Origin: Halobacteriovorax sp.
Lineage (GTDB): Bacteria > Bdellovibrionota > Bacteriovoracia > Bacteriovoracales > Bacteriovoracaceae
Length of the DNA stretch: 64,000 bases
Direction: 5' to 3'
NCBI GenBank assembly: GCA_002720865.1
Contig: PBIO01000031.1
Location: forward strand, 248,001 to 312,000
The notes under the pieces were generated by a model. It was not told the DNA's origin and did not search any database. It saw nothing but the letters and a program-made list of their open reading frames with translations. The position numbers and the translations under genes were made by a program. Positions 26,363 through 37,200 of the stretch are shown here, one piece after another (position 1 is the first letter of the stretch; the number at the start of each line of letters is the position of its first letter).

Positions 26363-27898
26363 ATGCATTTACCAAAGATCGTTCTTTTTATTTTAGCCTC
26401 ATTCTTTTTTCACCTTTCGGTGAATGCCAGCACCCATAAATCATTATCTGAACTGGACTCAGAACTTAGAGGGCTTAATGCTCGCTTTGTTAGAGACTTT
26501 GTCATTCCGGCCCAAAAGAAATCTTTGAAGGATCGCCTAACTTTAACCAGGGCAGAACGAGATGCTTTAGTTGAGTCCCTTGGGAAATTTAAAACGGTTT
26601 TTGATGAGCTAGAGAAAAAAGCTGGTTCTGATTTTTTTCGAATGGGCTCTTCAAGAATTGAAGTTCAAAAAAGAGTTATCGCCAGAATCATGATTAATGC
26701 CCATGGAGCTAAACTATTTAAAGAAGTCTTGGCCTATCCTGCGGCCCTTGGGGTGATCAATGAGCATATTACTGTAGGAAATCTTCCGCCAGATTATTTG
26801 CATAAGTTTATTATGAAGATTGCGAGGGATTCTCATCAGAAGATTAGGCAAAGCAATCAAAATTCTTTTTTAAAGGTTGTTCGTCCCCGTATGTCGGATT
26901 TTTTAAGTTACCCAAAAGAATTTTCAAGATGGGTCTCAAAGTTTGATCTTCCTAAAGAGTATAAATATTTGGTTCCAGTTTTAATGGAAGAATATATTGT
27001 GAACTTAAAAGAATTTAGTCGGCGCCAGCAAGAGCTAATGAATTATAGAGTTTTTACTAAGTACCTTTATAAGATCAAGGTGAGCACTCTTCGTTGGTTA
27101 AGCACGCTTCAGCTTCCGGACAAGAATACTTTTACTAAGGAATACCTGGATAAAATGGAAGCTCAGCTTATGCCTGGGGATATTGGGGTTATCAACCAAG
27201 ATGGAAGGCTTTCTAATTTGGTTTTTACGGGAACCTGGTCCCATGGACTTTTATATCTAGGTCCTTATACCCAGATGAAAGAAGTTTTTGAGGCCGATGA
27301 ACCTACTAATAAATTATACTCTAAAAAATGTGCAGATTTAAAATTAGAATGTTCTGATTTTATTTCATACATGCTTCTAAAGTTTCCCCTGGCCTTTAAA
27401 AAATATAAGGATAGCTCTAAAACTAAAGATGAGCTTACGATTATTGAGTCAGTCTCTTATGGAGTTCAGCTTTCTACTACTAAAGAGGGGCTTTCTTTTA
27501 ATCGGGCCGCAACTTTTAGACCTACGCTAGATCTAAAGGATAAGGCCATGGCCATTGAAGAAGCTTTTAATAATTATGGTAAGCCCTATGATTTTAATTT
27601 TGATAGCAGAACCTACGGGCGTCTAGTTTGTACGGAGCTGGTTTTTTATGCCTACTCCCCGGATGAAAGGATTGGAAAGGATGGGCTCGATTGGTTTATG
27701 ACAGTAGTAGGCGGGGCCCCGGCCATGTACGGATATGATGTGGTGGAAACTTATTTTGAACTTCCGGAGTCTAGGAGAAGATTAGAGTTTATCTTTTATT
27801 ATGAGTCCCCAAGAAATGGTGATGGCAGCGTTCGTGAAATGAGCGAAGCTGACTTAAGAGGAACAGTTGAACCAGATATGAACCGCTTTAAGGAGTAA
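26363..27898 (+). CDS. Secreted YiiX-like permuted papain-fold amidase
   Basis: A signal peptide (PKIVLFILASFFFHLSVNAS) is followed by a helical region of about 240 residues with no recognised family. A permuted NlpC/P60-type domain of the YiiX/YaeF group comes next. Its markers are MPGDIGVINQDG, then TWSHGLLYLG with the catalytic His, and GKPYDFNFDSRTYGRLVCTE with the Cys (split across the 20-residue limit, Cys near 429). Such enzymes hydrolyse amide or ester bonds in lipids or cell wall. AGGAGAG precedes the start. The 3' end overlaps a convergent gene by 11 bases. Confidence 0.75.
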   Translation: MHLPKIVLFILASFFFHLSVNASTHKSLSELDSELRGLNARFVRDFVIPAQKKSLKDRLTLTRAERDALVESLGKFKTVFDELEKKAGSDFFRMGSSRIEVQKRVIARIMINAHGAKLFKEVLAYPAALGVINEHITVGNLPPDYLHKFIMKIARDSHQKIRQSNQNSFLKVVRPRMSDFLSYPKEFSRWVSKFDLPKEYKYLVPVLMEEYIVNLKEFSRRQQELMNYRVFTKYLYKIKVSTLRWLSTLQLPDKNTFTKEYLDKMEAQLMPGDIGVINQDGRLSNLVFTGTWSHGLLYLGPYTQMKEVFEADEPTNKLYSKKCADLKLECSDFISYMLLKFPLAFKKYKDSSKTKDELTIIESVSYGVQLSTTKEGLSFNRAATFRPTLDLKDKAMAIEEAFNNYGKPYDFNFDSRTYGRLVCTELVFYAYSPDERIGKDGLDWFMTVVGGAPAMYGYDVVETYFELPESRRRLEFIFYYESPRNGDGSVREMSEADLRGTVEPDMNRFKE

Positions 27899-29279
27899 GC
27901 TCTCTTACTAAAAAGCGCAGAACTTTCGTGTGATTATTAAGGCATTGAGGGTTCTTATCAGTGGTTAAGGCCATTTGGGCATGGGTTAAAAATTTAGAGG
28001 AAATCTCAAAATTCCAAGAGGAGTCTTCTAATAAAAAACTCTTGGCGCGAAGGACTTCTAGATCTGTGATGATTCTTCGGTATTTAAAATAGCCAATATC
28101 AAAAGTCTCCGAGTACCTTGGAAGAAGAATATTTCTCCAGATCCCTTCAACTTCAGAAACGTCCACCCAATCAGGAATTTCATTTAGACCTTTTTTCACA
28201 TCTTCCCAGTCTGTTAGCTCCGACATTTTCTTGGTCCAAGAGCGCATACCACTCCAGCTAGTGCTTTGGTTAAGGGTGATAAAGCTGGAGGAGAATTTTT
28301 CTTTAAAGGCGAATTGGGTTTCTTCATCTAAGACGGAGAACATATGATTAAGTATAAGAGCGACTTTTGCTTTTTGATTAAGGGGACTTTTTCTTACAGA
28401 GGTAAGATATGGGTTATCAATATTATTGGACTTTAAAAAATTATTCACATTAAAGTAATTAACGGCCCCATCTTTAAGCCCGGCCTTTCGTATAAGAGAT
28501 TTCCAACCAAGCTTAGTTTCTGAGTCCATTTTCCAAAGGACTTTTTCCCAAAGAGTTCTTTTATTGATGACGACGGTGGAGATTTCTCCGTCGGCCGTTT
28601 GAAGGGGAACAATATAGCGGTCAAAATTCTTTTTTTGAAAAGTATCTCCAAGAGTTTTTCTAAACTCCATATATTCTTTATATTTCTCAGGACTCCCAAG
28701 GGCCTTGGTTAAACGTTTTTTCATATTAAGTCTGGCAAAGGTCATTTGTCCCGAAATCCAGATGACATTATAGGGAATAGAAAGGGTGATGCTTAGAAGC
28801 CAAGGGTTAATAGTCCAGGCCACAAGATCAAAAATGGCCTCGTTGATGATCCCGCACATAAGGGCCAGCCAAAATCCGGCACCCCGTTTTTTTAGGCTTA
28901 GCTTCATATTCTTAAAAATATTTTTAAAGTCAGCAATAAGGGTTTTATAGTGAACCGCTTGGTAGGCATCTTTAAAGAACTTAAGCTTACTTGGCTCTAG
29001 CTCAAGTCTTCGCTCATATAGCTCAATATAACTTTCAAAAACTTCTCTTAGATGTTTTTCTAGTTCTAGATTATCAAGTTCCTCTAGAGAGCGGTTTCCA
29101 ATTTTTCTATTGAGCACATGCCCTTTTTGAACGGTGACGGAAGTATAATCGAGGGCAAAATCGATCTCTTTGGCAAACTCATTCATATCGTAGAAATCTA
29201 ATTGCACTCCCGGCTCGGCCCTTAAGGGAGTCGAGTGGCATAAAACCAAAGAAAGTAGGGTAATTAATATTGCTCTCAC
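27888..29279 (-). CDS. Exported or membrane protein of unknown function, 463 aa
   Basis: A signal peptide (AILITLLSLVLCHSTPLRA) opens the protein. Residues 130-185 hold one or two hydrophobic helices (FWLALMCGIINEAIFDLVAW, NPWLLSITLSIPYNVIWISG), flanked by long charged helices. No family was recognised. It is convergent with the amidase gene and shares 11 bases of coding DNA with it, so their ends have evolved together. It appears monocistronic. Confidence 0.55.
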   Translation of the reverse strand: MRAILITLLSLVLCHSTPLRAEPGVQLDFYDMNEFAKEIDFALDYTSVTVQKGHVLNRKIGNRSLEELDNLELEKHLREVFESYIELYERRLELEPSKLKFFKDAYQAVHYKTLIADFKNIFKNMKLSLKKRGAGFWLALMCGIINEAIFDLVAWTINPWLLSITLSIPYNVIWISGQMTFARLNMKKRLTKALGSPEKYKEYMEFRKTLGDTFQKKNFDRYIVPLQTADGEISTVVINKRTLWEKVLWKMDSETKLGWKSLIRKAGLKDGAVNYFNVNNFLKSNNIDNPYLTSVRKSPLNQKAKVALILNHMFSVLDEETQFAFKEKFSSSFITLNQSTSWSGMRSWTKKMSELTDWEDVKKGLNEIPDWVDVSEVEGIWRNILLPRYSETFDIGYFKYRRIITDLEVLRAKSFLLEDSSWNFEISSKFLTHAQMALTTDKNPQCLNNHTKVLRFLVRELTP

Positions 29280-29373
29280 CGAGTAACTTTTCGGTACATA
29301 TAAAGAGGATAATTAGAACCCGAGTCTTCTAGGCCGGTACTTAAGTTTCCGTTTAATGGCTCGATAAGAAGGG

Positions 29374-29754
29374 GTGAAGAAAATAATTATCACTTCAATT
29401 CTTATTTTATTTTATGGCTGTGCTGCCCATAAAGTGAGCGATCGCTCCCCAAGTTCGGCCATAAGTAATAATGCTTGTACGGAAGGAATCAAGGCCTTCT
29501 TTGATGAAAATGCCAAGCTTGAGATTGGTCTTTTATCTGAAGCGAGACTGGTGGATCAGGGGCTTTTAAGAAGCACGGATGTCCAGGCCATAAAGAATGA
29601 CCCCGTTTATAAGCATATTCTTTTAGGGGAAGATGAGCATTTAAGGGATGATACGGCCAAGATTATTGGGCTTATTCGTAAGTACAGACCAGAAATGCAG
29701 CCCTCTAAAGTGGCCGATTTCTACCATGAGCTCTTTCACTCCTGTAAATTGTAA
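29374..29754 (+). CDS. Small lipoprotein of unknown function
   Basis: The GTG start at 29374 is preceded by AAGAAGGGG. The lipobox LFYGC near residues 12-16 gives a mature lipoprotein of about 110 residues with two further Cys (NNACTEG, FHSCKL). The body is helical and charged. Residue +2 after the lipid Cys is Ala, which in the E. coli rule favours the outer membrane. No family was recognised. Confidence 0.6.
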   Translation: MKKIIITSILILFYGCAAHKVSDRSPSSAISNNACTEGIKAFFDENAKLEIGLLSEARLVDQGLLRSTDVQAIKNDPVYKHILLGEDEHLRDDTAKIIGLIRKYRPEMQPSKVADFYHELFHSCKL

Positions 29755-29771
29755 ATGACTGACTGCGTCTT

Positions 29772-29803
29772 AAATAGGGATTGCTGACCTGCTATACCTA
29801 TTT
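29772..29803 (+). promoter_or_regulatory. Hairpin between lipoprotein gene and queE
   Basis: AAATAGG (29772-29778) and CCTATTT (29797-29803) are perfect arms around an 18-base loop that contains TTGCTG and TATACC. The right arm ends 6 bases before the queE ATG. It does not fit a preQ1 riboswitch consensus I know. Confidence 0.3.
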
Positions 29804-29808
29804 CTCAA

Positions 29809-30516
29809 ATGAAGGATTTTCTTATTAACTCTATTTATAGGGCCACCGAAGGTGAAGGCGTCAATATTGGACAGTCGCAGATCTTCGTTCGCTTTCAAGG
29901 CTGCGCTGTAGGTTGTTTAAACTGCGATAGCATGGATACTTGGGACTTTGATCCTTCAACTGTGATGACTCTTAAAGAAGTTATGGCCGCGGTTGAGTAC
30001 CAAGGACATATTGGAAAAATTAAAAGAGTCTCAATTACTGGAGGCGATCCACTTCATCCAAAACATACGCCAAGAGTTTTAGAGCTTGTAAAAGAGCTCA
30101 AGCAAAAAGGCTATTGGATTAATATTGAAGCGGCCGGAACCCGCGTGGTAGACGAGCTATTCGACCTTATTGATTTTATCTCCTTTGATTTTAAAACTCC
30201 TTCTACTGGAGTGGCCACTAACCCAAATCTCTTAAGAAGAGTTATCGAGCAGTATGGTAACCGAGCACAGATTAAATCTGTGGTTGAAAATAAAGCAGAT
30301 TTTTCTTCAGCTCTTTTTGCTCATCAATGGCTTCTTGAGAATACGGATCTCTATTTAACTCCATGGGTTGTAACTCCGGCTTATAATTTAGGAGAAGAGT
30401 TTCCTGAAAAGAGATTTCAAGATATCATTGCCTGGAATGAAGAAGTGGGCGCGCCTTTTAGAGTTATCGGGCAACAACATAAATGGATCTTTGGACCAGA
30501 TAAGAAACAGGTTTAA
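29809..30516 (+). CDS. queE: 7-carboxy-7-deazaguanine synthase (radical SAM)
   Basis: The 235-residue protein has the QueE start INSIYRATEGEGVNIGQSQI, the radical-SAM CxxxCxxC motif in GCAVGCLNCDSMDTW (Cys near 32, 36 and 39) and SITGGDPL. QueE converts 6-carboxytetrahydropterin to 7-carboxy-7-deazaguanine in queuosine synthesis, using SAM and a [4Fe-4S] cluster. No other queuosine gene is in the window. The phosphopantetheinyl transferase starts 2 bases after its stop, an odd partnership that is probably only cotranscription. Confidence 0.9.
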   Translation: MKDFLINSIYRATEGEGVNIGQSQIFVRFQGCAVGCLNCDSMDTWDFDPSTVMTLKEVMAAVEYQGHIGKIKRVSITGGDPLHPKHTPRVLELVKELKQKGYWINIEAAGTRVVDELFDLIDFISFDFKTPSTGVATNPNLLRRVIEQYGNRAQIKSVVENKADFSSALFAHQWLLENTDLYLTPWVVTPAYNLGEEFPEKRFQDIIAWNEEVGAPFRVIGQQHKWIFGPDKKQV

Positions 30517-30518
30517 GT

Positions 30519-31178
30519 ATGGAGCTTGAATTCGGAGCTCTTCACTCTATCGATTTACCAATAGAAAATGATCTTATTGAGAAATATTCTTTCTTGTTAA
30601 ACTCTCATATTGAAAAGGCCGTTGGCCCGCGAGTGAATGAGTTTTTAGGGGGAAGAATTTGTGCTCACCGTGCTGCTGCAAGTTTAGGAGTTGAGTTAAA
30701 AGAACTTTTGGCCGGGGAAAAAAGAGAGCCCCTTTGGCCTAGGAATCTTGTGGGAAGTATTACTCATACTAAAAAAATGGCCATGGCCCTAGTTGATTTA
30801 AAAACGTCTTCCAAGTCAGTAGGAATTGATGCGGAAGAAATTATTGGGGAAGAAAAAATTGAGACCATTGAAAAGATGGTGGCCACAAAAAAAGATTTGG
30901 CCTTCCTTAGATTATTTAGCGAAAAGCTTACGGCCTATACGGTTCTCTTTTGCGCTAAAGAGGCACTATATAAATTAGTCTATCCTCTTTGCGAAGAATT
31001 CTTTGGTTTTGAAGAAGCAGAACTTAAGGCCCTTGATCTTGAGAGCGGAGAATTTATCTTAAAACTTGATTCAAAAAAGCCGGCCCTTTCAAAATTTTTA
31101 GGAAATTATAGGGGGCAGTTTTACAGAAAAAATGGACATATTATCTCGGTCATTCGCTTAGCTAGTGATTCTCATTAG
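30519..31178 (+). CDS. 4'-phosphopantetheinyl transferase, EntD-like
   Basis: The 219-residue protein shows the family signatures: RICAHRAAASLG, GSITHTKKMAMALV, VGIDAEE with the Mg-binding Asp, and LFCAKEALYK. These enzymes attach the CoA phosphopantetheine arm to carrier domains. The NRPS-PKS genes that start 120 bases downstream contain four carrier domains, so this enzyme is the obvious activator of that assembly line. It overlaps none of its neighbours, but follows queE after 2 bases. Confidence 0.9.
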   Translation: MELEFGALHSIDLPIENDLIEKYSFLLNSHIEKAVGPRVNEFLGGRICAHRAAASLGVELKELLAGEKREPLWPRNLVGSITHTKKMAMALVDLKTSSKSVGIDAEEIIGEEKIETIEKMVATKKDLAFLRLFSEKLTAYTVLFCAKEALYKLVYPLCEEFFGFEEAELKALDLESGEFILKLDSKKPALSKFLGNYRGQFYRKNGHIISVIRLASDSH

Positions 31179-31212
31179 TTACTCAGGTTAATTTTCAAAT
31201 TTTTTACTCTTG

Positions 31213-31225
31213 TTTAGGGCCTAAA
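31213..31225. promoter_or_regulatory. Short dyad in the region before the NRPS-PKS genes
   Basis: TTTAGGGCCTAAA is a perfect 13-base odd palindrome in the 121-base gap upstream of the assembly-line genes. It may be an operator. No confident promoter was seen; the RBS of the first large gene is weak (GGAT). Confidence 0.25.
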
Positions 31226-31299
31226 AACTAAGTGGAATTAGGCACTTAACCGATAAGAAACTAAGCAATTATTATTAGTTTTGAAATTGGATCGCTCTA

Positions 31300-34200
31300 A
31301 TGAAGAACAAGCTGCATTTTCTTTTTGAAGAATATGTAAATTCCCATCCCGACGAAGTGGCCCTTATCTTTGGTGATAGGAAGCTGACTTATTCAGAGCT
31401 AAACCAAAAGGCCAATCAATTAGCCCGTAAATTAATTGAAGAGGGAGTCACTCCAGAGGACCGAGTTGGAATCTGTCTTGAACGTTCATTTGACTTGATA
31501 GCCTCAATTCTCGCTGTCCTAAAAACTGGTGCTTCCTATCTTCCCCTTGATCCTGAGTACCCAAAAGATCGTCTTGAATATATGATCGCCCACGCGGGAC
31601 CTAAAGTTCTTCTCCATCATAAAAAACTTTTAAACTCTCTTCCAAAGCTTGGTGAGGGAGCTCTTTGTTTTGACGAACTAGAGCTTGGTAGTTTTGAAAA
31701 TAAGAATTTAGAAATAAGTGAAGGAAGCCTTTGTTATATTATTTATACTAGCGGCTCCACAGGAACCCCTAAAGGGGTGGCCATGGGAGATAAGGCCCTC
31801 TTTAATTTAATCAAATGGCAAAATAAGCAGTCAGCAATTCTTAGCTCACCAGTGACTCTTCAATTTACTCCCGTTAGTTTTGACGTGCATTTTCAGGAAA
31901 TCTTTTCAACTCTTACAATGGGTGGAACTCTGGTTCTGGTTAGTGAAGAGGAAAGACTAGATAGCTTAAAGCTATTAGACATTATTGATTCAAAAAAAGT
32001 GGAAAGACTTTTTCTTCCGTTTGTGGCCTTAAATCATTTAAGCGAAATGGCCCAGCATTATAATAAAATCCCCAAGCATCTAAAAGAAGTGACCACGGCC
32101 GGAGAGCAGCTTAAGATCACCGAGGGGATTCGCCATCTCTTTTCAAACCTAGAAGGTGCCAGACTCCATAATCATTATGGGCCCAGCGAAACCCATGTGG
32201 TAACTAGTTATACCCTTGAGGGGGATTCAAAAGACTGGGAAGACCTTCCTTCCATTGGAAAACCTATTCTCAATGTGTCCTGTTATTTTTTAGATGAAAA
32301 TTTAAAAGAGACAAAAGATGAAGGAGAGCTTTACTTTGGTGGAGAGTGCCTAGCAGAAGGTTATCTTTTTCAAGAAGAGCTTACCCGTGAGCGCTTTATC
32401 GAAACAAAAGAATTTGGAAGGCTTTATAAAACCGGAGATCTTGGAAAATTAAATCAAAACCATGATATCGATTTTTTAGGTCGCCTAGATGGTCAGGTTA
32501 AGATTAGGGGTTACCGTATTGAGACCGGAGAAATTGAAGTCTGTATGCAAAAAATCTCTGGGGTTGAAGCAGCTGCGGTCAAAGTTTTTGAAGAGGGGAC
32601 AGAGAAATATCTTGTGGGCTATATCACAGGTAATGAAAAACCTCTTGATGTAAAAAATAAAATTAGTGAAAGCTTACCTGATTATATGATTCCTAGTCAT
32701 ATCGTAATGCTGACTTCCATGCCTCTTACCCCAAGTGGTAAGGTTGATAAAAAATCACTTCCAAAGCCTGGCTCTAAAAGACCGGAGCTAAATATTGAGT
32801 ACCTCGCTCCTAGCGGAGAAAAAGAAGAGCTTTTAGCTGGTCTTTGGGGTCGTCACTTAAAGATTGATAAGGTTGGGGTCCTGGATAGCTTTTTTGATCT
32901 TGGAGGCAACTCCCTTTTGGCCCTTCGAATTTTAGCGGAGCTTAAAGAAAAGCATCAGATTAATATTTCTGTGGTGAAGATGTTTCAGTATCCCACAATT
33001 AAGGCCCAGGTTGACTCCCTTGAAGGGGATGATGACTCTGAGTTAAGAGGCCGACTTGAGACTTTTAAAAATAAGCAAGGAAATCAAAAAAATAAAGATA
33101 TCGCCGTTATTGCCATGAACGGCCGCTTCCCGGGAGCCGATTCCGTGGAAAAACTTTGGGAAAATCTATTGGGGGGAGTGAACTCGATTTCACCAATTCC
33201 AAAAGATCAACTCGACCCAAGTATTCCTGATGAATTAAAAAATGATCCAAACTATGTAAGCGCTCGGGGAATTATGCCGGACTTTGATAAGTTTGATTCA
33301 AGCTTTTTTGGGATGACTCCAAGAGAAGCAGAGCTTATGGACCCGCAACAAAGGGTCTTTTTAGAGCTGGCCTTTGAAAGTTTAGAAAAAGCCGGCTACA
33401 CCTCTTCAAAGTATCAAGGCTCCATTGGGGTCTTTGCTGGCATGGCCAATAATACTTACTATCAAAAAGTTTTAAAGCAAAAAGATAAGGTGAACTCCGT
33501 AGGCGAGTTCAATGTGATGCTTGGAAATGAAAAAGATTATATCGCCACAAGGGTTTCCCATAAGCTTAACTTAAAGGGACCAAGCCTAAGTTTACATACC
33601 GGTTGCTCAACCTCTTTGGTTGCCATTATTCAAGCGGTGCAGTCCCTAAGAAATGGGGAATGCGATATGGCCTTGGCCGGGGGAATTTCTATTCAAGGCT
33701 CTCCCTATAGTGGCTATCTCTACCAAGAAGGAGGAATCTTTTCTAAAGATGGAAAGTGTAGACCTTTTGATAGTGAGGCCAGTGGAACTGTTTTTAATGA
33801 TGGGGGTGCTCTCGTTGTTTTAAAACCCTTGGAAGAAGCGATTGTGGCCGGTGATGAAATTCATGGAATTATTAAAGGGGTAGCTCTAAATAATGACGGT
33901 GCTGATAAGATGAGCTTTACGGCCCCATCAGTAAGTGGACAGGCCGAAGCTATTTCTCGTGCCCTAATCGATGGAGAAGTCGAGGCCAAAGATTTAAATT
34001 ATATTGAGGCCCATGGTACCGCCACCCCAGTGGGGGATCCGGTTGAGGTTGAAGGTCTTTGTAAGGCCTTTGGGCAAATGGATAAAAAAGAGTTTTGCGC
34101 TCTAGGATCCATAAAAAGTAATATTGGTCATCTTACCAGTGCCGCCGGAGTCACGGGCTTTATTAAGGCCTTACTTGTGGCCAAGACCGGTGAGGTTCCT

Positions 34201-37200
34201 GGTACCTTGCATTTTAGGAAAGCGAATACTGCTATAGATTTTTCGGCCACACCTTTTATTTTGAGCTCTGAAAAATCAGTGATTAATTCTTCTGAAAAAA
34301 TAAAGACAGGGGTTTCCTCCTTTGGAGTGGGGGGAACTAATGCCCATGTCGTCATTGAAGAATATAAAAATGAAGATAAAGACGAGTTAAGTCATGAGGT
34401 TCATCTTTACCGCTTCTCAGCTAAATCAAAAGAGGCTCTAGAGGAGCTTACGAAAAAACAATTGGCCTTAATTAATAGCCTTGAACCTAAAGATAAAACA
34501 AGGGCGGCCTATACTTTAGATGTGGGAAGGACGGACTACGCCTTTAGACAAGTCGTTGTGGGCGGTAATGAGTCCATCGAAAAATTAGTCCCTGCCAATA
34601 GCGCAAAAGATAAATTCAAGAATAAGAAAAAGCTATACTTTATGTTCCCGGGACAAGGCTCCCAGTACATCAATATGGGTAAAGGCCTTATGAAGCATAA
34701 GGTCTTTAAAGAAAGTTTTGATCGTTGCTGCGACCTTCTTGTAAAATATCAGGACCGAGATTTAAGAGAAATTATTTACCCAAGTATTGAGAATGAAGAA
34801 TCGGCCTATGAGGCCCTAAAAAATACTTATTATACTCAGCCGGCCATTTTTTGTTTTGAGTACTCTTTAGCAAATCTTCTGATAAGCTGGGGGATTACTC
34901 CAGACGGTCTAGTTGGCCATAGTGTTGGGGAATTTGTGGCCGCGACACTTTCGGGAATCTTTACCTTAGAAGAGGGACTGGCCTTAATCGCTAAACGAGG
35001 GGAGCTAATGAAGTCTCTTCCCGGTGGCTCCATGCTTTCGGTTCGCCTTGGACAAGAGGAAGTCATTCCTTTTCTTAATGAGGATATTCAATTGGCCGCG
35101 GTTAACGCCCCTGGCTTAGTGGTGGTTGCGGGACCAACGGATAAGATTAAGCTCTTTCAGGAGAGTTTAGAAAAAAGAGATATTGTCTGCCGCTTTTTAC
35201 ATACAAGTCATGCCTTTCATTCAGCCATGATGGATCCCATCGTTCCTAAGTACGAAGAGTTTGTAAAAAGTTTTACTTTAAAAGAAGCGCAGATTCCTAT
35301 TTTTTCAACGGTTGAAAAGGATGCAGATTTAAGTCAAAGCTCCTATTGGGCCAATCATTTACGGGCCCCCGTAAAGTTTTCACCATGTATTGAAAATCTT
35401 ATTAAAGAAGAGGATGCCATCTACCTAGAGATCGGTCCGCGAAATACTTTGGCTACTCTTAGTAAAAAGGTTTTCTTAAAGGAAGATAGAAAAGATTTAG
35501 TTTCTATAGCTTCGGTTAGTGATGATCCAGAGCTAGAAGAGAGAAGCTTATTAAAGGCCCTAGGTCAGCTTTGGATTCAGGGGATCTCCACAGATAGGGA
35601 GCTCTTTTATGGAAATAAAAAACCAAGACGAATCGCCCTTGAGACAATGCCTTTTAAAAGAAAACGAACTTGGATTGATGAAGTTACAACATATAAAGAA
35701 GAATTACATATTGAAAAGGAAGTAAAGATGACAGCCACAAATGATGGATTAAGATCTAAATTAACCGAAGTCTTTGAAGAGGCCAGCGGAATGGACATCT
35801 CTGAATTTGATTCCGATACCAGCTTTATGGAAATGGGAATGGATTCATTGTTCTTAACTCAGGTCGCCTTAAACTTGAAGAAAGTTTTTAAAGTTGAAAT
35901 TGGCTTTAGGCAATTAATGGAAGAGCTATCTACAGTAAATGAGCTTTGCTCTTTTCTAAAGGCAAATTCCTCTGTCAGCTTTGAAGAGGAAGTGACTCCT
36001 GAAGTGGCGGTTTCGGCTCCAGCACCTGCACCTGCACCTGCACCAGCACCTGCACCAGCACCTGCTCCCGTATCCGCACCAGCTCCAGTCGTAGCGGCTG
36101 CTCCGATTCAATTATCTTCAGGATCAAACCTAGAAACGATAGTGGCCAAACAATTAGACTTAATGTCTCAGCAAATGCAGCTTCTTTCTGGTCAGGCCGT
36201 GGTTTCAGCTCCTACGGCCCTCGCCCCACAGGCGCAGGCCCAGGCACAAGTGGCCCCTTCAGCGCCAGCGGCAAGTCCAGCACCAGCGCCCGCTGCTAAA
36301 GAGACTAAGGAAGTTAAAAAAGTAGATGTTAATAATGCCAAAAAGGCCTTTGGTGCCATAGCTAGGATTAATACTCAAAAGAATACTGAGCTTACAGCTG
36401 AGCAAGTTTCTTATATTGATCAGCTCACAAGCGAATATAATAAAAAAACCAAGGGCTCTAAAGAGTTTACTCAAAAGTATAGAAAGTCCCATGCGGACCC
36501 AAGAGTTGTGACTGGTTTTAGACCTGAAGTAAAAGAGCTTATTTATCCACTTGTTATTAATAAGTCCCATAGTCAAACTCTTTGGGATGTAGACGGAAAC
36601 AAGTATATTGATATGCTTTGTGGTTTTGGTTCCAACTTCTTTGGAAATGGAAATGAAAAAATTAAAAAGTATATCTTAGAGCAAATTGAAAACGGTTATG
36701 AGATTGGACCTCAGCATGAGCTAACAGGTGAAGTAAGCCGTCTTGTCTGCGAGCTAACCAACTCAGACCGAGCAGGTTTTTGTAATACCGGCTCAGAAGC
36801 AGTCCTTGGGGCCATGCGCGTGGCCCGAACCGTAACTGGAAGAGATACAATTATTGCCTTTGAAGGCTCTTATCATGGAATTAATGATGAGGTGATTGTA
36901 AGGGGAACAAAGTCTGGAAAATCTCTGCCGGCGGCGCCAGGAATTAATAAAGACGCTGTGAAAAATATGGTGATCTTAGAATATGGAACAGAAGAGTCCC
37001 TTGAAAAAATAAGAGAGCTCTCTAAAGATGCCGCTGCGGTTTTAGTTGAGCCAGTTCAAAGTAGAAGAAGTGACTTTCATCCAAAAGAGTTTCTACAAGA
37101 AGTGAGGAAGATTACCCTTGAAAATGATTGCGCTCTTATTTTTGATGAGGTTATTACTGGTTTTAGAATTCACCCCGGTGGCGCTCAGGCCTATTTTGAT

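Noticed and set aside
29755-29808. preQ1 riboswitch upstream of queE
   Set aside because: The gap is only 54 bases and lacks the conserved preQ1 aptamer core; only a simple hairpin is visible.
36018-36300. Tandem repeats of CCTGCACCAG-like units in the first NRPS-PKS gene
   Set aside because: They encode an Ala-Pro linker in frame between ACP and aminotransferase, common in megasynthases; not a CRISPR or mobile repeat.
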